Shown piece after piece: positions 55,109 to 64,000 of a DNA stretch of 64,000 nucleotides. Source of the DNA: Qipengyuania flava (GTDB lineage: Bacteria; Pseudomonadota; Alphaproteobacteria; Sphingomonadales; Sphingomonadaceae). A program made the position numbers and the translations under genes. Position 1 is the first letter of the stretch. Every line of letters starts with the position of its first letter. The stretch is from assembly GCF_019448255.1 (NCBI RefSeq), contig NZ_CP080410.1:2232001-2296000 (forward strand), given 5' to 3'. Under the pieces are notes generated by a model. That model saw only the letters and a program-made list of their open reading frames with translations, ran no database searches and was not told the DNA's origin.

Positions 55109-57826
55109 TCAGAAGCGGAAGCGAGCGGCCACGCCGTAGGTGCGCGGCTGGTTCGGGTAACCCGAGATGGCCTGGCCCTGGGCAACAGCCGGGAAGATCG
55201 TGGTGATGTAACGATCGTCCAGCAGGTTGCGCGCCCAAGCCGTCACTTCGAGACCCATGTCGAAGGCATAGGTGATCGAGGCGTTCAGGCTGTTCACCTC
55301 GCGCTTGAACTGCGAGGCAGCGGCGCGGGCCGGTGCGAAGTCGCTGATACCCGTGGCCGGATCGGTGACGATGAAGTTCGTCAGGCCATCGAGGATCTGG
55401 ACCGGCGACTGGTAGGAGAAGTCGCCGCGCAGGATGATGCGATCGCCGTTCGAGTTCACTTCCTTGTCGTACTGAGCGCCAAACACGGCCGACAGTTCGG
55501 GCACGCCCGCAACCTGTTCACCCGTCAGGTCGCCGACCGGCGAGTTCGGGAAGCTCTTGTACTGCGCATCGAGGTAGGTCAGCGCGACGTTCAGCGTCAG
55601 CGAGTCACTGGCGAAGAACTGGCCGTCGAATTCGACGCCGAAGGTCTCCTGCTCACCCGCGTTGGCGAGGATGAACGAGGTGCCGGTGAAGACGTTCGCC
55701 TGGAAGTCCTTGATCGACTGCTGGAAGATCGTGAGGTTTGCAGCCGCACGGTCCCAGTTGGCCTTCAGGCCGATTTCGAAGACTTCCGAGTTCTCGGCAT
55801 TCGCGAAACGCGTACCGGGACGCAGGTTTGTGACGGCAAGACCACCAGCCTGGAGCGCAGCGAAGTCGGCCGGAAGCGGACGGCTGTCACGCGACAGGTT
55901 GAAGCTCGGCGCCTTGTAGCCCGTCGCCCAGCTGGCGTAGATGTTCAGGTTGGGCGAGATCTCGTAAGCGAGACGCACGTTCCAGCTGACATCGTCGTCG
56001 TTGGTCGAGCAGCTTTCGACCGAGTTCGGGCAGTTCTGCAGCGGCGGCAGGAACTGGAACGGGGTCAGTGCCAGCAGCGGGTTGACCGCCGGGTTGGTGT
56101 CGTTCGCATCGGCAAACGCCTGTGCCACCGGCTGCACACCGGCCTGGATGGCGGCGAAGCCTGCCGGGCTCAGGCCAGCAAAGGCTGCGATTTCAGCGTC
56201 CGTAGCGAGCGGACCCGCGCAGAAGCCTGCCGGAGCGGCAAGGCAAACCTGCTGCGCCACGCCCTGCTGGAACGCTCCAGCGAAGATCGCGGTGTTGCCG
56301 ACTGCGACCAGATCGACGTTCGAGAACACGTCCGTGCTCACCGAGTTGGTGACGATCTGCTTCTTGTCCTTGGTGTAGTTACCACCCAGCGTCAGGACGA
56401 GGCCGTCGGTGATCTCGAAATCGACGTTGCCGAAGATCGAGAAGGCTTCGTTGTCCTGGACGATGTTGTTGAAGAAGCCCTGGCCGGTGGCGAAGAACTG
56501 GTTCGTGAAGTTCTGGCCGGTCAGTGCCGAGATCGTGCCTTCCAGCGTAGCCGCGTTAAGCGTGCCGCCGGTGGCACCCTGCAGCAGGAGGTCGGCATAG
56601 GGGCGGAAGCCCGGGCCGTAGACGATGCTGTCCGACGTATCGACGCGCTCGTCGAAGTAGTAGGCACCAAGCAGGAAGTTGAACGGACCGTCGAAGTCCG
56701 ATGCGATGCGCAGTTCCTGCGTGAAGGTGTTGATGTCGGCATCGCCGATGTTGGCGCCGGTCACCGCGGGCAAGCTGGTGAAGTCGACGTCCTGGTCGGC
56801 CATCAGGCTGGTTTCGCGATAGGCGGTGATCGAGGTCACGCTGACCGCGCCGAAGTCGTATTCGATCTGGCCCGAGATACCGTAGTTCTCGATGCGGTTG
56901 ATCGGGTCGACATCGGTGAAGACAACGTCGCCATCGGGGTTGTTCTGGAAATCGTTGACGCGGCCGCCGAGCAGCTGGATCGCACCGATCTCGGCCGAGG
57001 GACGCACGTTGACGACGCCGCAGCAACGCTCTTCGATGCTGTCGTAGTCGCCGATCACGCGGACGCGCAGCGGGCCGCCGTTGTCGAACAGCAGCTGGCC
57101 GCGGGTGAACCAGCGGTCACGGTCGTTGATGTCTTCGCCGTTCACGCCGTTGGTCAGGTAACCGTCGCGCTTGTTGATGCCGGCGCCGGCGCTGAAGGCG
57201 ATCGAATCGCTGATCGGACCGGTGACGTAGCCCTTGGCGACGATGGCGTCGTAATTGCCGTAGCTTGCTTCGACCATGCCGCCGAAGTCGAACTGCGGCT
57301 CCTTGGTGACGATCGAGATCACGCCGGCGCTGGCGTTCTTGCCGAACAGGGTCGACTGCGGGCCGCGCAGGACTTCCACGCGCTGGATGTCGGGAAGGTC
57401 CGAGATCTGGGCGATGGCACGGCTGCGATAGACGCCGTCGACGAACATGGCGACCGAGGGTTCAAGGCCGATGTTGTTGCCGTCCGTGCCGAAGCCGCGA
57501 ACCGAGTAGCTGGTCGCAAACGCGCTCTGCAGCTGGCTCACGCGCAGCGAGGGAACGACGGTCGAAAGATCGGCGATGTCGCGGATCTGCGCACGCTCGA
57601 TGGTTTCCGAGGTCGTGACGCTGACAGCGACGGGAGTTTCCTGGAGGGTCTGTTCGCGCTTGGTAGCGGTAACGATGATGACGTTGTCGGTGCTGGGTGC
57701 TGCAACCTCTTCGTCATCGGTGCCGGCATCCTGCGCCTGGGCGGCGGTCGGAAGCGCGAGCACTGCGGCGCCGGCAAGCAGAGTGGTACGCACGGTCGCG
57801 GTGCGGCCGAAGGTCGTGAATTTCAT
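55109..57826 (-). CDS. TonB-dependent outer-membrane receptor
   Basis: 905 residues. Signal peptide ending at TAAQAQ, TonB box-like VIIVTATKR, plug domain (ETPVAVSVTTSETIERAQI, IQRVEVLRGPQSTLFGKNASAGVI), and a long barrel ending in YGVAARFRF with a terminal Phe. AGAGGACC precedes the start at 57826. This is the sphingomonad type that takes up siderophores, glycans or other large nutrients. No substrate gene is adjacent. Confidence 0.95.
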   Translation of the reverse strand: MKFTTFGRTATVRTTLLAGAAVLALPTAAQAQDAGTDDEEVAAPSTDNVIIVTATKREQTLQETPVAVSVTTSETIERAQIRDIADLSTVVPSLRVSQLQSAFATSYSVRGFGTDGNNIGLEPSVAMFVDGVYRSRAIAQISDLPDIQRVEVLRGPQSTLFGKNASAGVISIVTKEPQFDFGGMVEASYGNYDAIVAKGYVTGPISDSIAFSAGAGINKRDGYLTNGVNGEDINDRDRWFTRGQLLFDNGGPLRVRVIGDYDSIEERCCGVVNVRPSAEIGAIQLLGGRVNDFQNNPDGDVVFTDVDPINRIENYGISGQIEYDFGAVSVTSITAYRETSLMADQDVDFTSLPAVTGANIGDADINTFTQELRIASDFDGPFNFLLGAYYFDERVDTSDSIVYGPGFRPYADLLLQGATGGTLNAATLEGTISALTGQNFTNQFFATGQGFFNNIVQDNEAFSIFGNVDFEITDGLVLTLGGNYTKDKKQIVTNSVSTDVFSNVDLVAVGNTAIFAGAFQQGVAQQVCLAAPAGFCAGPLATDAEIAAFAGLSPAGFAAIQAGVQPVAQAFADANDTNPAVNPLLALTPFQFLPPLQNCPNSVESCSTNDDDVSWNVRLAYEISPNLNIYASWATGYKAPSFNLSRDSRPLPADFAALQAGGLAVTNLRPGTRFANAENSEVFEIGLKANWDRAAANLTIFQQSIKDFQANVFTGTSFILANAGEQETFGVEFDGQFFASDSLTLNVALTYLDAQYKSFPNSPVGDLTGEQVAGVPELSAVFGAQYDKEVNSNGDRIILRGDFSYQSPVQILDGLTNFIVTDPATGISDFAPARAAASQFKREVNSLNASITYAFDMGLEVTAWARNLLDDRYITTIFPAVAQGQAISGYPNQPRTYGVAARFRF

Positions 57827-57898
57827 GAAAGGTCCTCTTCTCTCAAGACGTATTTTCGGGTTGCTGCGCAATCCCCCAAAAGCACGCAAGCGGGCGGC

Positions 57899-57922
57899 GA
57901 GGTACCAGACTCGCAGTACCTC
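57899..57922. repeat. Inverted repeat in the receptor leader
   Basis: GAGGTAC and GTACCTC, 7 bases each, flank a ten-base loop about 75 bases before the receptor ATG. It may be an operator or a leader structure. Confidence 0.45.
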
Positions 57923-58037
57923 TCAAGCGTTTACCCGACGAGCGCATTAGCTGGTACGACCGGTGTGGTTTTCGCGTTACACAGGAGCATCTTGCCGCAA
58001 TGCAGCATCTAAGGTAGGGGCGCGCCCGAAACGTCTC

Positions 58038-58066
58038 GTGCCGCTCAAGCGTTGACGCTACGGCAC
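58038..58066. repeat. Hairpin just before typA
   Basis: GTGCCG...CGGCAC encloses AGCG-ttga-CGCT, ending 21 bases before the typA ATG. It could affect the typA leader; no T tract follows. Confidence 0.5.
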
Positions 58067-58087
58067 GCTAACAGAAAGCACACATCC

Positions 58088-59908
<1,821 letters not shown>

Positions 59909-59957
59909 TCGGGCCTGCGGCTTGCATTCGGATTGCAGCGCGGCATAGGTGCATCCC

Positions 59958-60809
59958 ATGCCGTCGCTGCGCCGGACCTGGAACCGCTTCAAAAGCTATG
60001 TGGGCCGCCCGCGCATGGTGGTCCAGCAGCACGCTGTGGTGCTGGGCGAGCACGAGCAATGCCAGCACCCGCTGTTCGTGCTCGGGCCGATGCGATCGGG
60101 CACCTCGCTTGTCCGCCGGATGCTCAATTCGCATCCCGAGATTGCCTGCCCGCCCGAAAGCTTTTTCATCAGCCAGTACGCCAGCATGGCGCAGGATCCG
60201 GATGTGCTCGCCGGATACGAGGGCCTTGGTTTTGACCGCCCCGCGGCCGTAGCCGACCTCGCCCGCAAGGCCGGCGAGCTGCACGAGGCCTTCCGCATCG
60301 CGCAGGGCAAGCCGGTTTGGGCCGACAAGACCCCGCCCTACACCGAAGGTGTCGACGCGATCGACGCGCTGTTTGCGCAGCGCCCCCGTTACCTCCTTGT
60401 CTGGCGGCACCCGTGGGACGCGGCCCATTCGCTCGCCGAGCGCGGATGGCAGCTCGATGGCGAGGACGACCTCCTCGGCGCGGCGCTTCTCTATGTCCGG
60501 CGCAATTTCGAGGCCATGCGCGCCTTTGCCGAGAGCGCGGCTGATCGCTGCGCTTCGGTGCGCTACTCTGCGCTGTGCGACAACCCGGAAGGCGAGTTTG
60601 CCCCGGCGCTCGCGAAACTGGGCCTCGCCTGGCACGCCGATATGCTGGCCTTCGGGGAAAAACCCCACAACTTCGGCGCGGAAGATCCCATCGTGCGCGG
60701 CCACAAGACCATCAAGCGCTCTTCGGGTGCGTGGAAAGGCTGGAGCGAGGCCGACAAGGCGCGCGCGCAGCAGATCATCGATCCGGCAGACTGGCCCGAT
60801 ACCGATTGA
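59958..60809 (+). CDS. Sulfotransferase family protein
   Basis: 283 residues. The PAPS loop is LFVLGPMRSGTSLVRRMLNS; the 3'-phosphate element is probably RYLLVWRHPWDAAHSLAERG. It is shorter than the sulfotransferase at 25953 and not a close copy. The ATG at 59958 was chosen over a GTG at 59949. Acceptor unknown. Confidence 0.85.
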   Translation: MPSLRRTWNRFKSYVGRPRMVVQQHAVVLGEHEQCQHPLFVLGPMRSGTSLVRRMLNSHPEIACPPESFFISQYASMAQDPDVLAGYEGLGFDRPAAVADLARKAGELHEAFRIAQGKPVWADKTPPYTEGVDAIDALFAQRPRYLLVWRHPWDAAHSLAERGWQLDGEDDLLGAALLYVRRNFEAMRAFAESAADRCASVRYSALCDNPEGEFAPALAKLGLAWHADMLAFGEKPHNFGAEDPIVRGHKTIKRSSGAWKGWSEADKARAQQIIDPADWPDTD

Positions 60810-60866
60810 GGTGGCGCGCGGCCGCTACGGTGGCCAGCGCCAGGGCAGTCTGTTAGGTGGCGCGCC

Positions 60867-62345
60867 ATGCAGACCGGTACATATATTTCGCTCGCCTTAT
60901 ACTTTATTCTCATGATCGCGATCGGCCTGTGGGCCTGGAAGCGCTCGACCGACACAAGCGAGGGCTACCTGCTGGCAGGGCGCAACCTGCCCCCTGCGGT
61001 TGCCGCGCTCTCTGCCGGTGCCTCCGACATGAGCGGCTGGCTGCTGCTCGGCCTGCCCGGCGCGCTCTACGCAAGCGGCCTTGTCGAAGCGTGGATCGGT
61101 ATCGGGTTGTTTATCGGTGCCCTCGCCAACTGGTACATCGTCGCCCCGCGCCTGCGCGCGCAGACCGAAAGCTACGGCAACGCGCTGACGATCCCCGAAT
61201 TCCTCGCCAACCGCTTCCCCGACAAGGCGGTGGCGCTGAGGGTCGTGTCCGCGCTGATCGTGGTGGTGTTCTTCGCGGTGTACACTGCGGCGGGTCTCGT
61301 GGGCGGCGGCAAGCTGTTCGAGACCAGCTTTGCCGGGCTCTTCGGCGAAGTGGGCATGAGCGACTACATGCTCGGCATCTGGATCACCGCCGGGGTCGTG
61401 TTGGCCTACACCATGGTGGGCGGCTTCCTTGCCGTCAGCCTCACCGATTTCGTCCAGGGCCTGATCATGGTCGTGGCGCTGGTCGTCATGCCGCTGGTCG
61501 TGATGTTCGGCGAAGGCGGAAGTGCGGGCGGATCGCTGACCGAGGTGCCGGTCGACGGCTTCCTCAGCCTGACCGCCGGCCTTACCGCACTGGGGTTCGT
61601 CAGCGCCGTCACCTGGGGGCTCGGCTATTTCGGCCAGCCGCATATCATCGTGCGTTTCATGGCCATCGACACGGTCGAGAAGGTGAAACCGGCGCGCACC
61701 ATCGGCATGACCTGGATGGGTGTCGCGCTCATCGGCTCGATCGGCATCGGCCTTGCAGGCCGCGCCTTCGTGGAGCGCAACGGCATCGTGGTGGACGATC
61801 CGGAGACGATCTTCATCGTGCTCGCAAACCTGCTGTTCTCGCCCATCATCACCGGCTTCCTGCTGGCCGCGCTGCTCGCTGCGATCATGTCGACGATCAG
61901 CTCGCAGCTGCTGGTCGCCTCCAGCTCGCTGACCGAGGATTTCTACAAGCTGTTCTTCCGCCGCAACGCATCGGAACGCGAGAGCGTGAATGTCGGCCGC
62001 GTCTGCGTGGCGCTGGTCGCCTTTTCCGCCATCGCCATTGCGAGCGATCCCGAAAGCCAGGTGCTGGGCCTCGTTTCCAACGCCTGGGCAGGCTTTGGCG
62101 CGGCCTTCGGCCCGCTCATCATCCTCTCGCTGACCTGGGATCGGATGACCGGCGCGGGCGCAGTGGCAGGGCTGGTGACCGGGGCGGCCGTCGTGATGGC
62201 GTGGATTGCGCTGGGCTGGAACGCGCAGCTGCCGGGCATGGAACAGGGGCTATACGAGATCGTCCCCGGCTTCATCGCCGCCTGGCTCGCCATCTGGCTG
62301 GTCAGCAAGGCCACCGCGACGGGCGAGCGCCCCTTGCCAGCCTGA
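60867..62345 (+). CDS. putP: Sodium/proline symporter
   Basis: 492 residues and about 13 helices of the SSF family. The sequence near the start (LWAWKRSTDTSEGYLLAGRN, AALSAGASDMSGWLLLGLPG) and the sodium-site helix with SSQLLVASSSLTEDFYK are typical of PutP. It imports proline with sodium. No putA is adjacent in this window. Confidence 0.93.
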   Translation: MQTGTYISLALYFILMIAIGLWAWKRSTDTSEGYLLAGRNLPPAVAALSAGASDMSGWLLLGLPGALYASGLVEAWIGIGLFIGALANWYIVAPRLRAQTESYGNALTIPEFLANRFPDKAVALRVVSALIVVVFFAVYTAAGLVGGGKLFETSFAGLFGEVGMSDYMLGIWITAGVVLAYTMVGGFLAVSLTDFVQGLIMVVALVVMPLVVMFGEGGSAGGSLTEVPVDGFLSLTAGLTALGFVSAVTWGLGYFGQPHIIVRFMAIDTVEKVKPARTIGMTWMGVALIGSIGIGLAGRAFVERNGIVVDDPETIFIVLANLLFSPIITGFLLAALLAAIMSTISSQLLVASSSLTEDFYKLFFRRNASERESVNVGRVCVALVAFSAIAIASDPESQVLGLVSNAWAGFGAAFGPLIILSLTWDRMTGAGAVAGLVTGAAVVMAWIALGWNAQLPGMEQGLYEIVPGFIAAWLAIWLVSKATATGERPLPA

Positions 62346-62385
62346 CCCGGCTTCGCCACACCGTCTCCCAACAGAGGAGACACAC

Positions 62386-64000
62386 ATGCGAGCGATACTG
62401 GCGGGCGTAGCGGCCCTCGCCCTCACCTCCACTCCGGCGCAGGCGCAGGAGGCGGCAGAGACGCCTTCGGTCGAGGAACAGATCGGCGGCGGCGGGCGTC
62501 CGGTGGGCGCAAACTGGGCACGCAGCCCCGTGGTCGCGAAGAACGGCATGGCGGCAACCGCCCACCCGCTCGCAACGCAGATCGCGCTCGATATCCTGAA
62601 GTCCGGCGGCAACGCGGTCGATGCAGCAATTGCAGCCAACGCCGCGCTCGGCCTGATGGAGCCGACCGGCAACGGCATCGGCGGCGACCTTTACGCGATC
62701 ATCTACGATCCCAAGACCGGCAAGCTGCACGGCATCAACGGATCGGGCCGCAGCCCCAAGGGCCAGACGCTCGACCAACTGCTCGAAAAGCTGGACGGGG
62801 CGGATGCCCTGCCCCCGGTCGGGCCGCTGCCGGTGACCATCCCCGGTACGGTCGACGCCTGGTTCGCCATGCACGCGAAGTTCGGCTCGCTTTCGATGGC
62901 CGATATCCTCGCCCCGACCGTGCGCTACGCCCGCGAAGGCCATCCGATTGCGCCAGTGATCGGCATGTATCTCGACCGTGCGCTGCGCGCCTATACCGCG
63001 CGGCAGGAAGCCTATCCCTTCGAATTCGAGAACGCGAAGAAGGTCTGGTTCGCCGATGGCGCCGCGCCCGAAGTGGGCGAGATGTTCGCCAATCCCGACC
63101 TTGCCAACACGCTGGAGGCCATCGGGCGCGAGGGCCGCGATGCCTTCTACGATGGAGCCATGACCGACGTCATGGTCGGCTACCTTCAGGAACAGGGCAG
63201 CGCCTTCACACGCGAGGATTTCGCCACCCACACCAGCGACTGGGTCGAGCCTGCCTGCGCGGAATACAAGGACGGCTACGAGCTGTGCGAACTGCCGCCC
63301 AACGGGCAGGGTTTTGCCGCGCTGCAGATGGTCAACATCCTCAAGAACATCGACCTCTCGCAATGGGAACGCGGTAGCCCCGAAGCGCTGCACTACATGG
63401 TTGAGGCCAAGCGCCTCGCCTACGCCGATGTCGCGCGCTTCTACGCCGACACCGATTTTGCGCCCTTCCCCGAAGCGCTGCTGAGCGAGGAATACGGCCG
63501 CGAACGCTTCGCCCTTATCGACCCGGCCAAGGCCACGCCCGAATTCGGTCCCGGCGAACCCAAGCTCGAAGGCCCCGGCGACACCACCTACATGACGGTG
63601 GTCGATGGTGAGGGACTGATGGTCAGCCTCATCCAGTCGAATTACCGCGGCATGGGCGGCGGGCTGGTGGCGCCCGGCACCGGCTTCATGTTCCAGGACC
63701 GCGGCGAGCTGTTCAGCCTCGATCCCGCGCACCCCAACGCCTACGAGCCGGGCAAGCGGCCCTTCCACACCATCATCCCGGCCTTCGTGAAGAAGGATGG
63801 CAAGCCCTACATGACCCTGGGCCTGATGGGCGGCGGGATGCAGCCGCAGGGCCATGTGCAGATCCTCGTCAACATCGTCGACTATGGCATGAACCTGCAG
63901 GAAGCGGGCGATGCTGCGCGCTTCAACCACGATGGCGGCCGCCAGCCGACCGAGGCGCTGACCGGCCCCAGCGCCGACCCGCTCGGTACGGTCTATGTCG
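62386..64000 (+). CDS. ggt: Gamma-glutamyltransferase, 3' truncated by window
   Basis: 538 codons are visible before the window ends. AGAGGAGA precedes the ATG. Signal peptide ending at TPAQAQ, then the large subunit: GGNAVDAAIAANAALGLMEP, GNGIGGDLYAIIYD, GRSPKG. The autocatalytic Thr is residue 400 in GDTTYMTVVD, the start of the small subunit. It hydrolyses or transfers the gamma-glutamyl group of glutathione in the periplasm. The C-terminal part lies outside the window. Confidence 0.93.
   Translation, partial: MRAILAGVAALALTSTPAQAQEAAETPSVEEQIGGGGRPVGANWARSPVVAKNGMAATAHPLATQIALDILKSGGNAVDAAIAANAALGLMEPTGNGIGGDLYAIIYDPKTGKLHGINGSGRSPKGQTLDQLLEKLDGADALPPVGPLPVTIPGTVDAWFAMHAKFGSLSMADILAPTVRYAREGHPIAPVIGMYLDRALRAYTARQEAYPFEFENAKKVWFADGAAPEVGEMFANPDLANTLEAIGREGRDAFYDGAMTDVMVGYLQEQGSAFTREDFATHTSDWVEPACAEYKDGYELCELPPNGQGFAALQMVNILKNIDLSQWERGSPEALHYMVEAKRLAYADVARFYADTDFAPFPEALLSEEYGRERFALIDPAKATPEFGPGEPKLEGPGDTTYMTVVDGEGLMVSLIQSNYRGMGGGLVAPGTGFMFQDRGELFSLDPAHPNAYEPGKRPFHTIIPAFVKKDGKPYMTLGLMGGGMQPQGHVQILVNIVDYGMNLQEAGDAARFNHDGGRQPTEALTGPSADPLGTVYV

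Overview
The window looks like a chromosomal segment of an alphaproteobacterium in the Sphingomonadales, most likely the Erythrobacter group. The evidence is high GC content, a split F1-only atpHAGDC operon, a circularly permuted two-piece tmRNA with the tag ANDNEALALAA, HdaA, DUF2794, an alphaproteobacterial HolC, and a large TonB-dependent receptor. It is almost entirely core housekeeping DNA. I see no prophage, insertion sequence, CRISPR array, tRNA or rRNA.

Layout. 1-2.6 kb: the C-terminal part of a serine protease, a membrane protein and a TauD-type dioxygenase. 2.7-7.9 kb: F1 ATP synthase operon with an extra small lipoprotein gene between atpG and atpD, closed by a clear terminator. 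7.9-15.4 kb: envelope and peptidase genes (SGNH hydrolase, acyltransferase-3, GT39-like transferase, prolyl oligopeptidase), a PilZ protein and a small HNH protein. 15.4-20.8 kb: GST-like protein, glmU with a coupled lipoprotein, gph, an MFE-type SDR with an operator-like palindrome, and a DUF4328 protein. 20.8-27.6 kb: cysE-DUF2794, hdaA, purM, purN fused to a YjbR domain, a sulfotransferase and a SnoaL-like protein. 27.6-37.2 kb: ndk, lipoprotein, holC, DUF2256 and pepA on the minus strand, then the classic lptD-surA-pdxA-rsmA operon on the plus strand. 37.2-43.8 kb: malate synthase G, an M20 hydrolase-astA-astB arginine operon, a small membrane protein and a GNAT. 43.8-49 kb: DM13 protein, tmRNA, mscL, LemA and TPM proteins, Nudix, SDR. 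49-55 kb: a small PspC operon, recF, and the tesA / ABC ATPase / FtsX-like permease group. 55-64 kb: TonB-dependent receptor, typA, sulfotransferase, putP and a truncated gamma-glutamyltransferase.

The least expected signal is regulatory. Two exact sigma-54 promoter matches (TGGCAC-N5-TTGCA, with GG and GC ten bases apart) lie in intergenic DNA at 43054-43069 (+) and 49710-49725 (-), and a weaker one precedes the arginine operon at 39405. The one at 49710 drives two paralogous 38-39 residue membrane microproteins ending in PASPxGLIA, followed by a PspC-domain protein. A 7-bp-arm palindrome lies about 100 bp upstream of the predicted start, where an enhancer-binding protein would bind. This resembles a stripped-down phage-shock-type envelope stress operon and is the best candidate here for something not well described.
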